From the NCBI GenBank assembly GCA_023667315.1, contig JAMPAI010000003.1, forward strand, positions 1 through 64,000: a stretch of 64,000 bases of DNA, read 5' to 3'. The notes under the pieces were generated by a model. That model did not search any database. It was not told where the DNA came from and saw only the letters and a program-made list of their open reading frames with translations. The position numbers were made by a program, and so were the translations under genes. The DNA comes from Ruminococcus flavefaciens. GTDB taxonomy: Bacteria > Bacteroidota > Bacteroidia > Bacteroidales > P3. How positions within the stretch are numbered: position 1 is the stretch's first letter; each line of letters begins with the position of its first letter. This document shows positions 34,921 to 43,166 of this stretch, piece after piece.

Positions 34921-35955
34921 TTACAGGTATCTCGCGTTCTTGTATTCCGTGTTCACCTGTTCGCCTTCCAGGCCGAAGCAGTACTTCACGGAAATCTCGA
35001 AGGCCCCGCCTATGGTGGAGGCCTTGATGAACCGGGAAGCCGTGATGTCGTAAGACGCCCCGATCTGCAGTTTGGCGATGTTTATGCCCGCCAAAATGGA
35101 GACGGCGTCCTGAAACCGATAGGAAAGCCCCGCCCAAAAGCGCTTGTTGAACGTTCCCGTCACGGCCAAACTCCAACTTACCGTAGTGAAGTCCGTTTCA
35201 AGGTATGCCGTAGGGGTGAACTCCACTTTCGGCAGCGAGCTGAAACTGAACGAATAGCCCCCGTTTACCGCGATGTGCCGCGACGGCCGGAAGCTTATCT
35301 TTTCACTTTTGTGAGCCACGAGGTTGTTGGCCGCGATGCCCACGAAGTAGTTGGCGTTTCCCAAAAGGTAGAACCCCACGCTCACGTCGCCGTACATGCC
35401 GTTTTCCTTCTGTTTTCCGGTAAGGATACGGTCGGAAGCGTTTTCGGGATCGAACTTGCTGAAATCGAGGCCTTTCGACTCCAGCTGGGCGCGCACGCCC
35501 ATGCCGATGGTTCCGAAAGAGGTCTGCAGGTGGTACGAATACCCGATCTTTACGTGTATATCCTTGAAATAAGCCGCGTTGAACGAGGCCACTTCCAAGC
35601 CCACCCCGCCTTTAAGTATCTTTAAAGGCATGTCGGCCAGCAGGATCGTGGAATTTGGGGCGACCCCCTTCTGGCCGCTGCCTCCCCGTCCCATGCCTAG
35701 CCATTGCTGGCGGTGCAGGGCCGAAACGGCGATACCGTTCGACAGACCCGCATAACCTGCGTTATACGCATAGGTGTTGAGCATGAACTGTGTCAACTGG
35801 TTGCCTTCCTGCTGGGCAGGAAGAGAACCGCTGCACAGGACGCAGGCGAGCAGGCAGGCCACCCGCGTCCGCTTCCGGCAAAAAGTTGTTGAAAACTTTT
35901 TGCCGATAAGGTTGATAACGGTAAGGTGATTCCTATCTACCTGGCTTACTGGCAT
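34921..35955 (-). CDS. porP: T9SS outer-membrane protein PorP (PorP/SprF family)
   Basis: Outer-membrane beta-barrel accessory protein of T9SS, 344 residues. The N-terminal extension is unusually long before the hydrophobic signal core (ACLLACVLCSGSLPAQ, about 33-48). The mature protein opens with NQLTQFMLNTYAYNAGYAGL, typical of the PorP/SprF family, and contains HRQQWLG and NSTILLADMPL. Barrel strands follow to GGAFEISVKYCFGLEG near the C terminus. The ATG at 35955 is the only ATG before the signal; a GTG just upstream of ACLLAC would give a shorter signal and cannot be excluded. First gene of the porP-K-L-M-N operon, with a strong promoter upstream. Confidence 0.93.
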   Translation of the reverse strand: MPVSQVDRNHLTVINLIGKKFSTTFCRKRTRVACLLACVLCSGSLPAQQEGNQLTQFMLNTYAYNAGYAGLSNGIAVSALHRQQWLGMGRGGSGQKGVAPNSTILLADMPLKILKGGVGLEVASFNAAYFKDIHVKIGYSYHLQTSFGTIGMGVRAQLESKGLDFSKFDPENASDRILTGKQKENGMYGDVSVGFYLLGNANYFVGIAANNLVAHKSEKISFRPSRHIAVNGGYSFSFSSLPKVEFTPTAYLETDFTTVSWSLAVTGTFNKRFWAGLSYRFQDAVSILAGINIAKLQIGASYDITASRFIKASTIGGAFEISVKYCFGLEGEQVNTEYKNARYL

Positions 35956-36008
35956 ATATGCTTTAAATCCTCTTGCTGGAAATGCACAAAACCATGCATT
36001 TTAACTGG

Positions 36009-36039
36009 CAAAGGTAATTAAAAGTTGGCGTAAATCAAA
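36009..36039 (-). promoter_or_regulatory. Promoter of the por (T9SS core) operon
   Basis: Perfect consensus on the minus strand: TTTG (36039-36036), 19 bp spacer, TACCTTTG (36016-36009). The -33 element lies inside the last codons of the upstream gene (stop at 36018). The leader to the porP ATG is about 50 nt. Confidence 0.78.
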
Positions 36040-36752
36040 TTCACGAAGTTCCGCATCTGGTCCACGTTGTCCAGATCGGGCTTCTGTTCTTCGATGTATC
36101 GGTTAATGTAATTGGCCGCCGCCGGGAAATGCTTGAGCAGGCTTTTCTTGGTGAGCGGGGTGACCTTTCCGTCCTTGAGCAGGAAAAGGCGGTCGTCGAT
36201 GCTCAGTTCGGAGTTGGCGGCGAAGTCGTAGTTCACATTGGTAAAGGTGGTTTGCCCGCTGTAGGAGCCGGAGGAGGTTCCGTTGTTGCTGCTGAAGCCC
36301 GACACGGCGCGGATGGAGGAGGTGGAGCCGCCCGTGCCGTAGGCGCCCGTTTTCTTTTCCTCGATGTTTACCTTGCGTGAGAGGATCAGGCTTACCTTGT
36401 TGTTGAGGACGATCTCGCCCAGGCCGGAGAGCACGGGCACGAACTGGCGGTCGCCGATCTGGATCATCAGCACGTCGGCCAGGTTGTCGAGGCGGCGCAG
36501 GGTGTCTTCGGGGCTTTCGGGCTTGTCGTTGCGGAAAAGCACCTGGGGCTCGTAGTGGTTGTAGTTGAGCCTACCGTTGTAAACGCTTCCGTTTTTGAAG
36601 TAAACGGTGCCCTTGGTGCAGTGGGGAAACGCGAAGAGGATGCTGTCCTGCTGTTGCTTGGTCAGGTCTCCCATGGTGATCTTTTTCTGTCCTTGGGCGG
36701 TGAAGCATACGCAGAGGGCGAATGCAAGAAAGAACAAAACTTTTGTTTTCAT
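36018..36752 (-). CDS. Exported protein of unknown function
   Basis: A 244-residue protein with a signal peptide (MKTKVLFFLAFALCVCFTAQG, cleavage about 20-22). It has a short motif-like stretch GTVYFKNGSVYNGRLNYNHY near 48-67, followed by a beta-rich region (QFVPVLSGLGEIVLNNKVSL). A Ser/Gly/Thr-rich linker (about 145-170, GFSSNNGTSSGSYSGQT) and a helical C terminus (KKSLLKHFPAAANYINRYIE) follow. I do not recognise the family; it looks periplasmic or surface-attached. It lies 24 bases after the lipoprotein gene at 36777, so the two probably form an operon, and its 3' end contains the -33 element of the por promoter. Confidence 0.75.
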   Translation of the reverse strand: MKTKVLFFLAFALCVCFTAQGQKKITMGDLTKQQQDSILFAFPHCTKGTVYFKNGSVYNGRLNYNHYEPQVLFRNDKPESPEDTLRRLDNLADVLMIQIGDRQFVPVLSGLGEIVLNNKVSLILSRKVNIEEKKTGAYGTGGSTSSIRAVSGFSSNNGTSSGSYSGQTTFTNVNYDFAANSELSIDDRLFLLKDGKVTPLTKKSLLKHFPAAANYINRYIEEQKPDLDNVDQMRNFVNLIYANF

Positions 36753-36776
36753 GTCTATGCGGTGTTGAGTGGTTGT

Positions 36777-37211
36777 TTAGTTTGAAACCTGAAAGGTTCT
36801 GTCGGTCATGTAGGTGATGTGGTATTTGCGCAGGGCGTAGCGGGACACGATGCCGCTGCCGAAGCCGCTGAAACTGCTGTATTCCCCTCCGCAGTCCCTG
36901 CCCGTCAGACGGTCTTTGCTCTTGTCGTACCGCACGTGGCAGCCCGATTCCCAGTCCAGGGGGCAGGCCTGCTCGAAGGCCACGTATTCTTCTTCCATGT
37001 CGCCGATGTGATAGACGACCACGCCGCTGTAGCCGTAGGGAAAGTACTTGAAGCTTCCCACGGACAGCAGGGTGTTGTCTAGATCGTACGGACGTACGGT
37101 AAAGTTCACGGTGGTGTCGGGAATGTTCCCGTGGCTTATCTGATGCCCGCAGGAGTGCAGGCAGAGGCCGGAAACAAGCAGTATGGGGACGAAAAAAAAT
37201 CGTGCGCGCAT
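36777..37211 (-). CDS. Small lipoprotein with Rieske-like cysteine spacing
   Basis: A 144-residue predicted lipoprotein. The signal sequence ends in a likely lipobox with Cys21 (LCLHSC). The mature part has two Cys-containing segments, ACPLDWESGCHVRYD and TGRDCGGEYSSFSGFGSG, with a final RKYHITYM. The layout resembles Rieske-type domains, but the ligand histidines of the CxH motifs are missing, so iron-sulfur binding is doubtful. The ATG at 37211 is chosen; an upstream in-frame ATG at 37229 would place the -7 promoter box (37217-37224) inside the gene. Function unknown. Confidence 0.65.
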   Translation of the reverse strand: MRARFFFVPILLVSGLCLHSCGHQISHGNIPDTTVNFTVRPYDLDNTLLSVGSFKYFPYGYSGVVVYHIGDMEEEYVAFEQACPLDWESGCHVRYDKSKDRLTGRDCGGEYSSFSGFGSGIVSRYALRKYHITYMTDRTFQVSN

Positions 37212-37216
37212 GACGG

Positions 37217-37224
37217 CAAAGATA
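37217..37224 (-). promoter_or_regulatory. -7 box immediately upstream of the lipoprotein gene
   Basis: TATCTTTG on the minus strand, ending 5 bases before the ATG at 37211. No convincing -33 element was found at the right distance. If used, the mRNA would be leaderless or nearly so. Confidence 0.4.
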
Positions 37225-37277
37225 CACATTGTTTAAAAATATCGTAATTTCGTGCCCCGATAACGGAGGATTTGATT

Positions 37278-37730
37278 ATGGGTGTCATTTTCTTTACGCT
37301 CCTTGCCGTGGCGCTGGGTTGCGGGGTGGGCTCGAAGGCGGGGAAAGATAAAAGACGGTACGAAAGGAGGCGTCGGCAGGGCACGGTTCCCGCCGGAGAG
37401 GATCTTTTGACGCAGAAAGATGTGCCGCCCGTTCCAGCTCAGGCTTTGTCCGACACCTTTTGGAACGTGCCGGAGGAATCGCTGGAAAGGTTGGAGGAAG
37501 AGTTTTCCCTTGAATCCCCTTCCGGTGAAGAGGCGTTCGAGGCAGGCCGTTACGAAGAGGCGATGACCCGGGAAGATGAGGAATGCAGAGAGGCGGACTT
37601 GAACGCTTCGCGGCAGTCGGGTGCAGAAGCCAATCCTGCATGGCGCGAAGCAGACCGGTCGGGAAACAGCGGCTTTTCGCTGCGCGAGGCCGTTATCGCC
37701 CAGACCGTTTTGGAGCGCAAATACCATTAG
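37278..37730 (+). CDS. Hypothetical protein with N-terminal membrane anchor
   Basis: A 150-residue protein starting MGVIFFTLLAVALGCGVGSK, i.e. a single hydrophobic segment that could be a membrane anchor or a lipoprotein signal with Cys15. After this it is highly charged and Glu/Arg-rich (ERRRRQG, EESLERLEEEFSLESPS, RYEEAMTREDEECREAD), probably helical and soluble. The ATG at 37278 is preferred over an in-frame TTG at 37272 because a good Shine-Dalgarno GGAGGA (37265-37270) is spaced for it. No family recognised; whether it is expressed is not certain, but start signals and GC-rich codon use support a real gene. Confidence 0.55.
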   Translation: MGVIFFTLLAVALGCGVGSKAGKDKRRYERRRRQGTVPAGEDLLTQKDVPPVPAQALSDTFWNVPEESLERLEEEFSLESPSGEEAFEAGRYEEAMTREDEECREADLNASRQSGAEANPAWREADRSGNSGFSLREAVIAQTVLERKYH

Positions 37731-37744
37731 GATATGCCGGTCGG

Positions 37745-37776
37745 TTAGCGGAACGAAAAAAAAATTCATACCTTTG
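37745..37776 (+). promoter_or_regulatory. Promoter in front of greA
   Basis: -7 box TACCTTTG (37769-37776) is an exact consensus match; a weak -33 TTAG (37745-37748) lies 20 bp upstream. The predicted start site is just before the leader terminator at 37809. Confidence 0.6.
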
Positions 37777-37808
37777 CCGCTGTCTTTTGAACCACGGGAA
37801 TATTGCAC

Positions 37809-37835
37809 GACCCTTAACGCCAAGGGTCTTTTTGT
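37809..37835 (+). terminator. Intrinsic terminator in the greA leader
   Basis: Stem GACCCTT / AAGGGTC with a loop AACGCC, followed by TTTTTGTTT. It lies between the predicted promoter (-7 box 37769-37776) and the greA ATG (37898), so it would stop most transcripts after about 50 nt. It could alternatively terminate the hypothetical gene ending at 37730. Confidence 0.75.
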
Positions 37836-37897
37836 TTATTAAGCCCAGGCGTTTTGACCGTTTTCCGGCGGGAAAAACTCCGAAAAAAACAAGCATT

Positions 37898-38371
37898 ATG
37901 GGAGAGATTAAGTATTACAGCAAGGAAGGCTTGCAGAAACTTAGGGACGAACTGGAACGCCTCATCAAGGTGGAGCGTCCCAAAATCTCGCAGCAGATAG
38001 CCGAAGCCCGCGACAAGGGCGACCTGTCGGAAAATGCCGAATACGATGCGGCCAAGGAAGCCCAGGGGCTGTGCGAGCTCAAGATTTCCAAGCTGCAGAT
38101 GGAGTTGGCCAACGCCCGTATCCTGGACGAATCGAAGATGGATACCTCCAAGGTGCTGCTGCTCTCCACGGTAACCATCCGCAACGCCAAGACCAAGGCG
38201 CAGATGAAATATACCCTGGTGTCCGAAAACGAGGCCGACTTGAAGTCGGGCAAGATTTCCATCAGCTCGCCCATCGCGCAAGGGCTGTTGGGCAAGAAAG
38301 TGGGCGACAAGGTGGAAGTGAAGGTTCCGGCGGGTGTCATCGAATTTGAAATCACCGAAATAACGCGATAG
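37898..38371 (+). CDS. greA: Transcription elongation factor GreA
   Basis: Rescues backtracked RNA polymerase by stimulating transcript cleavage. The protein has 157 residues, normal for GreA. The N-terminal coiled coil contains the tip residues in RDKGDLSENAEYDAAKEAQ (Asp and Glu at the loop, about 40-46). The C-terminal FKBP-like domain has ISISSPIAQGLLGKKVGD (about 122-139). The open frame extends upstream to 37583, but the ATG at 37898 (MGEIKYYSKEGLQKL) gives the family N terminus. The HIT gene follows after two bases, so they form an operon. The leader carries an intrinsic terminator (37809-37835), suggesting attenuation. Confidence 0.95.
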   Translation: MGEIKYYSKEGLQKLRDELERLIKVERPKISQQIAEARDKGDLSENAEYDAAKEAQGLCELKISKLQMELANARILDESKMDTSKVLLLSTVTIRNAKTKAQMKYTLVSENEADLKSGKISISSPIAQGLLGKKVGDKVEVKVPAGVIEFEITEITR

Positions 38372-38373
38372 TC

Positions 38374-38772
38374 ATGGCGAGCATCTTTTCTAAGATCGTA
38401 GCGGGCGAGATACCCTGCTACAAGGTGGCCGAAGACGGCAAGCACCTGGCTTTTCTCGATATCGCACCCGTTACCAAGGGGCATGTGCTGGTGATTCCCA
38501 AGAAGGAAACCGACTATATCTTCGATCTGGAAGACGCGGAACTGGCCGAACTCATGGTGTTCGCCAAGAAGGTGGCCAAGGCCTTGATCAAGGTGTTTCC
38601 CGCGCCCAGGATCGGCATGTCGGTAATCGGCCTGGACGTGCCGCACACTCATGTGCACCTTATGCCGATACACGGGGGCAACGACATCGATTTCGGAAAG
38701 GAGAAGCTTAAGCTCGAAGCCTCCGAAATGCAGGCGATCGCCGATGCGGTTCTAAAGGAATTCGTGGGATAG
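38374..38772 (+). CDS. HIT-family nucleotide hydrolase
   Basis: A 132-residue histidine-triad protein expected to hydrolyse AMP-linked substrates. The N terminus MASIFSKIVAGEIPCYKVAE is typical of the HinT-like branch. The core contains LDIAPVTKGHVLVIPKKE (about 29-46), and the active site is HTHVHLMPI (about 91-99) with the HxHxH triad. It starts 2 bases after the greA stop and ends 6 bases before the convergent ruvC gene, leaving no room for a separate terminator. The substrate in this organism is unknown. Confidence 0.92.
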   Translation: MASIFSKIVAGEIPCYKVAEDGKHLAFLDIAPVTKGHVLVIPKKETDYIFDLEDAELAELMVFAKKVAKALIKVFPAPRIGMSVIGLDVPHTHVHLMPIHGGNDIDFGKEKLKLEASEMQAIADAVLKEFVG

Positions 38773-38778
38773 CGCTTG

Positions 38779-39375
38779 CTACTTTACCCGGTCGGGATGT
38801 TGTTCGAGGAAAGAGGCCCAGTCGGTCTTTTTCCTCGAATTTTTTTTGATGCCGGCCAGGGGGGGGGCTTTGGCCAATCCCTCGAATTTGCTGTGTATTC
38901 CGTGGCAGATGGCGGCGGCCATCGCGTCGGTGGCGTCTAGGAAACGCGGCTGGTCGGCCTGCATGCCCAACACGCGGAACACCATGGCGCACACCTGCTC
39001 CTTGGAGGCGTTGCCGTTGCCGGTAAGCGACTGCTTTATCTTTAACGGTGCGTATTCATATACCTGCACGCCTTTCGACATGGCGGCGGCGATGGCCACC
39101 CCCTGCGCCCGTCCCAACTTGATGAGCGACTGCACGTTCTTGCCGTAAAAGGGGGTTTCGATCGACATGCAGTCGGGCGAAAAGGCATCGATGATACGCA
39201 CCACCTCTTCGTGGATTTTTTCAAGCCGTACCAACGGGTCTTCCGTTTTGGTAAGGTTCAGCACCCCCATCTCGATGTAGGAGAACTTCTGCCCCTCGGC
39301 GCGGATCAGGCCGTAGCCCATGATGCGCGTGCCGGGGTCGATGCCCAGGATGGTTTTAGAGGATGAGCATGGCAT
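38779..39375 (-). CDS. ruvC: Holliday junction endonuclease RuvC
   Basis: Cleaves Holliday junctions during recombinational repair, working with RuvAB. The protein has 198 residues. The RNase H-like fold is shown by [16 protein letters not shown] (first catalytic Asp, about 9-24), [10 protein letters not shown] (Glu, about 73-82) and [14 protein letters not shown] (last Asp pair, about 147-160). The ATG at 39375 overlaps the end of queA by 20 bases, so the two are translated from one mRNA. The C terminus runs to LEQHPDRVK, slightly longer than in E. coli. Confidence 0.94.
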   Translation of the reverse strand: MPCSSSKTILGIDPGTRIMGYGLIRAEGQKFSYIEMGVLNLTKTEDPLVRLEKIHEEVVRIIDAFSPDCMSIETPFYGKNVQSLIKLGRAQGVAIAAAMSKGVQVYEYAPLKIKQSLTGNGNASKEQVCAMVFRVLGMQADQPRFLDATDAMAAAICHGIHSKFEGLAKAPPLAGIKKNSRKKTDWASFLEQHPDRVK

Positions 39376-40411
39376 CGCCGAACGTAAGGAATCGGTATTC
39401 TTTCTTGATGGCTTCCTCGTAGGCCTTCATGATAAGCTCGAAGCCTCCGAAGGCGCACACCGACATGAAGAGCGACGAAAGCGGGGCGTGGAAATTGCTT
39501 ATCATGCAGTTGGGAATCGTAAAGTCGTAGGGAGGGAAGATGAACTTGTTGGTCCAGCCGTCGTAGGGCTTGAGTTTGCCGCCGAACGAAACCGACGATT
39601 CGATGCCCTTGAGCGCCGACGTGCCCACGGCGCAGATTTTCTTGCGCGCGTCGATGCCCCGGTTCACGATGTCGGCTGCTTTCTCGGTAATGATGAGCTT
39701 TTCGGAATCCATGCGGTGCTTGGTAAGGTCTTCCACATCGATCTCGCGCACGTTGCCCAGACCGCAGTGCAGGGTCAGGAAAGCCGTGTCGATTCCTTTG
39801 ATTTCCATACGCTTGAGTAGCGAACGACTGAAGTGCAGGCCGGCCGTGGGTGCCATGACTGCGCCTTCTTCGGTGGCGAATACGGTCTGGTATCGTTCCT
39901 CATCTTCGGGTTCCACGCTGCGAACCTGCAGGATATGGTCGGGAATGGGGGGCTGCCCCAGGTGGTAGATGAGCGCCTTGAAGTCTTCGTAGGTGCCGTC
40001 GTACAGAAAACGGAGCGTACGTCCGCGCGAGGTGGTGTTGTCGATTACCTCGGCCACCAGTTCGTCGTTTTGTCCGAAATAAAGCTTGTTGCCGATACGT
40101 ATCTTGCGTGCAGGATCCACATAGACATCCCACAGCAGCGATTCGCGGTTCAGCTCTCGCAACAGGAAAACGGTGATCATGGCACCCGTCTTTTCCTTCT
40201 CGCCCGAAAGGCGGGCCGGGAAAACGCGGGTGTTGTTCATCACCAATACATCGCCTTCGTCGAAATATTTCAGGATGTCTTTGAAAACCTTATGCTCGAT
40301 TTTCTGCTTCTTGCGGTCCACCACCATCAGCTTGCAGTCGTCGCGGTCGGGCGTGGGATGGGTGGCCACCAATTTGGCAGGCAGGTTATAGTTGAATTGA
40401 GAGAGTTTCAT
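39356..40411 (-). CDS. queA: S-adenosylmethionine:tRNA ribosyltransferase-isomerase QueA
   Basis: Transfers and isomerises the ribosyl part of S-adenosylmethionine onto preQ1 at tRNA position 34, giving epoxyqueuosine. The protein has 351 residues. Family motifs seen are [19 protein letters not shown] at the N terminus, [19 protein letters not shown] (about 61-79), APTAGLHFS (about 190-198) and [12 protein letters not shown] (about 215-226). The open frame continues upstream but the ATG at 40411 is the family start. Promoter on the minus strand at 40475-40505, divergent from the DUF368 gene; ruvC overlaps the 3' end. Confidence 0.95.
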   Translation of the reverse strand: MKLSQFNYNLPAKLVATHPTPDRDDCKLMVVDRKKQKIEHKVFKDILKYFDEGDVLVMNNTRVFPARLSGEKEKTGAMITVFLLRELNRESLLWDVYVDPARKIRIGNKLYFGQNDELVAEVIDNTTSRGRTLRFLYDGTYEDFKALIYHLGQPPIPDHILQVRSVEPEDEERYQTVFATEEGAVMAPTAGLHFSRSLLKRMEIKGIDTAFLTLHCGLGNVREIDVEDLTKHRMDSEKLIITEKAADIVNRGIDARKKICAVGTSALKGIESSVSFGGKLKPYDGWTNKFIFPPYDFTIPNCMISNFHAPLSSLFMSVCAFGGFELIMKAYEEAIKKEYRFLTFGDAMLIL

Positions 40412-40474
40412 TGCCAAAGACTTATAGTTGTCGATAAAGGCTTTTGGACAGGGCATACCTATCCAAAAAGGGCG

Positions 40475-40505
40475 CGAAATTACTGAAAAGTTGGGAAAAA
40501 GTCAA
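40475..40505 (-). promoter_or_regulatory. Promoter of queA-ruvC
   Basis: Minus strand TTG (40505-40503), 20 bp spacer, TAATTTCG (40482-40475). One base differs from the -7 consensus. It overlaps the divergent promoter of the DUF368 gene. Confidence 0.5.
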
Positions 40506-40522
40506 TTTTTGGCGTTACTTTG
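40492..40522 (+). promoter_or_regulatory. Promoter of the DUF368 gene
   Basis: TTG (40492-40494), 20 bp spacer, TTACTTTG (40515-40522), one base away from the -7 consensus TAnnTTTG. The -33 region is shared with the divergent queA promoter. Confidence 0.5.
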
Positions 40523-40557
40523 CGCCCGTGAACACAACGCAAAAGCAGGGAAGAGCC

Positions 40558-41475
40558 ATGAAAAAGAACTTGGGTCATTACGGACTGGTGGCGCTGAAGG
40601 GAATCGCCATGGGGGCCGCCGACGTGGTGCCGGGCGTGTCGGGCGGCACGATCGCCTTTATCGCAGGCATTTACGACGAGCTGATCGATTCGATCAAGAG
40701 CGTCAACCTCGCCAATCTCAAGCTGCTGTTTACCGGAGAGTTCCGCGCGTTCTGGAAGGCCGTGAACGGTAACTTCCTGTTGAGTCTGATTGTTGGTATC
40801 GGCATCAGTATCTTTTCGTTGGCGCGGGTCATCACGGTGCTTCTGCGCGAATATCCGGTATTGGTGTTCGCCTTTTTCTTCGGATTGATCGTGGCTTCGG
40901 CCTGGTTCGTGTCGAGAGACATACGGGAATGGAACTGGAAAACGGTGCTGGGGATGATTGTGGGCATCGTCCTGGCGGTGTGGGTTACCTCGGTAACCGC
41001 CGCCCAGACGCCCGAATCCCTTTGGTTCGTGTTCCTGTGCGGCTTCGTGGCCATCTGCGCGATGATTCTGCCGGGCATTTCGGGCAGCTTCATCCTGCTG
41101 TTGATGGGCAAGTACGAGTATATCATGGAGGCGGTAAAGAACCTGGACGCCTCGGTCTTGGGCGTGTTCGCGGTGGGGGCGGTGGTGGGCATCGCCAGTT
41201 TCGCCCGCCTGCTTTCGTTCGCCTTGCGCCGTTTCCGCGCCATGACCTTGGCAGTGCTTACCGGCTTTATCATCGGCTCGCTCAACAAGGTGTGGCCGTG
41301 GAAGGAAACTGTGCAGAGTTATGTGGACAGCCACGGAGTGGAGAAACCGCTGGTGGAGAGCAATATATTGCCCGATGCCTTTGTTTGGCAGGCGGTGCTG
41401 CTGATGCTGGCCGGATTCTTCCTGGTGTGGGGAATGGAAAGGCTGTCGGGACGCAAGCCGGCTGAACGGAAATAA
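40558..41475 (+). CDS. DUF368 membrane protein, probable undecaprenyl-phosphate translocase
   Basis: A 305-residue polytopic inner-membrane protein of the DUF368 family. The family hallmark is at the N terminus (GAADVVPGVSGGTIAFIAGI, about 20-39), and a related internal repeat (AMILPGISGSFILLLMGKYE) lies near residue 168. At least seven hydrophobic segments are visible. DUF368 proteins have been shown in other bacteria to return undecaprenyl phosphate across the cytoplasmic membrane (PopT); the same role here is inferred from the family. The frame is open upstream, but the ATG at 40558 starts the family sequence MKKNLGHYGLVALKGIA. It ends 14 bases before the convergent regulator gene. Confidence 0.88.
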   Translation: MKKNLGHYGLVALKGIAMGAADVVPGVSGGTIAFIAGIYDELIDSIKSVNLANLKLLFTGEFRAFWKAVNGNFLLSLIVGIGISIFSLARVITVLLREYPVLVFAFFFGLIVASAWFVSRDIREWNWKTVLGMIVGIVLAVWVTSVTAAQTPESLWFVFLCGFVAICAMILPGISGSFILLLMGKYEYIMEAVKNLDASVLGVFAVGAVVGIASFARLLSFALRRFRAMTLAVLTGFIIGSLNKVWPWKETVQSYVDSHGVEKPLVESNILPDAFVWQAVLLMLAGFFLVWGMERLSGRKPAERK

Positions 41476-41489
41476 CGGATTAGGAAACC

Positions 41490-43166
41490 TTAGAGCGTTT
41501 CGATAAAGGCCGCCAGATCGGTGTTGGTGGTGTGCAGCCCTAATTTCTTGCGCAGGCGGAAACGCGCCTGTTCCACGCTGCCCACCGTGGTGTGGGTCAG
41601 GTTGGCTATTTCCTTGGAGGTCATGCCCAGTTTAAGGTAGGCGCAGAGTTTCTTCTCGTTGGGGCTCAGGTTGGGGAATTTCTCGTTGAGGCTCTTGAAA
41701 AAGCCCGTGTGCACCTGCTCGAAACGCAGTTCGAACTCGTTCCAGGCGTTGTCGTTTATCGAGGTGGACAATTTGCGGATAACGTTGTTGATAACCGACT
41801 GGTCGTTTTTCTTTAGCCCGTGCCTGGACTGCGAGAGTTCGGCGATGCTGTCGGAAATGGCCTTGTTCTTCTGCTGTATCTGGATGGCCTTGGAGGTGAT
41901 TTCCCGGTTGCGCTGGTCTAAGGTTAGCAGGATGTTCTGCTGCTGCAGCCTGGCATTGTTCAGCTTGAAGCGCTGGCGGGAAAGGAACAGCCACAGCAGC
42001 GCGGACACCACAACCAGACATAAGGCACCGATACTCCATGAGATGTTGCGTTTGCGGCTGGCGGCCTGCAGCTGCTCCATCTGTTGCCCGTATTGGAATT
42101 CGAGGTTGAGGCGGTAAAGGTCGTTCCGGGTGTTCTTTCTGTTGAACGAGTCGGTAAGTTCGTTCTGAAGTCTGGCATAGTTGTATGCCTGGCGGAAGTC
42201 GCCTTGCCGTTCGTAAATCAAAGACAGGTGTTCGGCCACGTAAAGCCTGATTTCCAATAGGTCGAGATTGGAAGCGATGGTGTCGACCTCTTTGAATATC
42301 GATAGTGCCGTATCGTAGGTTTCGGAGGTCAGGTAGATGTATCCGGTGTAGTAAAGGGCTTGCGCGATGGATATCTGGTTGTTGCGCTCCAAGGCGGAGG
42401 TCAGTGCCTCCCGGCCGTAATGCAGGGCCTGGCGATAGTTGCCGAGTTCGATATTGATGCGGCAGAGGTTTTGGTAGATGACGGCGGTGCTATACGGAAT
42501 ATTTTGTTCTTCAATTAGTCTAATTTGGTTATGCAGCAGTTGCTCGCCTTCTTCCGACTTGTTGTCGTACAGAAGGCAGAGTGCCATGTTGCCGTTGAGC
42601 AGGATCCGTTCCCGCATATCTACGGTGTCGGCTACCTTAAGGCCTTTCTGTAGGTATTCCTGTGCCTTTTCGATGTTGGATTGTTTGGCGTACAGCACGG
42701 CCAGTGCGTTATAGAAGGCGGCCGTAGGCGTTTTGTCGGACAGGTTCTCGTAAATGCGGAGGGCATCGGTAAGGTTGGTGTAGGCGGCATCGAAAATACC
42801 CATCTCCATATAGGTGACGCCGGTAAGGTGCAGGGATTTGGCGAACAATTGCCTGTCGTCTATGCGCTGGGCCAGTTCCCGGATGTTCCTGCACAGATCC
42901 AGCGAGGTTTCGTAATTGCCCTTGTTGCGGTTTACATGGGCAATATATGTGAGCGCAAGTGCTTGGTTGTAAAGATCTTTCTTGGTCAGTCCGATACGGT
43001 AGACCTCGTTGGCGAAATACAGGCAGGAGTCTTCATTGATAAATTTGTAGTAATCGGCTGATTTTATGAAATTTTCGGCTGTTTTCTTTTGCGCGCGGGC
43101 ATTCCATGCAAGCCCTGTAGTCAAGAACAAGGCTAAAAAAGAGCGGATAACGGCCTTTCCAATCAT
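41490..43166 (-). CDS. TPR-repeat membrane protein with LuxR-type helix-turn-helix
   Basis: A 558-residue predicted sensor-regulator. A cleavable-looking signal (about 1-25, ending WNARAQ) is followed by a series of tetratricopeptide repeats (about 35-340, for example NLTDALRIYENLSDKTPTA, SIAQALYYTGYIYL). One transmembrane helix (WSIGALCLVVVSALLWLFL, about 370-390) and a coiled coil come next. The cytoplasmic LuxR-like helix-turn-helix is near the C terminus (LSPNEKKLCAYLKLGMTSK then EIANLTHTTVGSVEQARFRL). This architecture is common in Bacteroidota. The TPR part would be periplasmic and the DNA-binding part cytoplasmic. It is divergent from the T9SS cargo gene at 43491, a plausible but unproven target. 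Confidence 0.85.
   Translation of the reverse strand: MIGKAVIRSFLALFLTTGLAWNARAQKKTAENFIKSADYYKFINEDSCLYFANEVYRIGLTKKDLYNQALALTYIAHVNRNKGNYETSLDLCRNIRELAQRIDDRQLFAKSLHLTGVTYMEMGIFDAAYTNLTDALRIYENLSDKTPTAAFYNALAVLYAKQSNIEKAQEYLQKGLKVADTVDMRERILLNGNMALCLLYDNKSEEGEQLLHNQIRLIEEQNIPYSTAVIYQNLCRINIELGNYRQALHYGREALTSALERNNQISIAQALYYTGYIYLTSETYDTALSIFKEVDTIASNLDLLEIRLYVAEHLSLIYERQGDFRQAYNYARLQNELTDSFNRKNTRNDLYRLNLEFQYGQQMEQLQAASRKRNISWSIGALCLVVVSALLWLFLSRQRFKLNNARLQQQNILLTLDQRNREITSKAIQIQQKNKAISDSIAELSQSRHGLKKNDQSVINNVIRKLSTSINDNAWNEFELRFEQVHTGFFKSLNEKFPNLSPNEKKLCAYLKLGMTSKEIANLTHTTVGSVEQARFRLRKKLGLHTTNTDLAAFIETL

Noticed and set aside
40412-40557. preQ1 riboswitch in front of queA
   Set aside because: The region between queA and the DUF368 gene holds divergent promoter elements but no recognisable small preQ1 aptamer.
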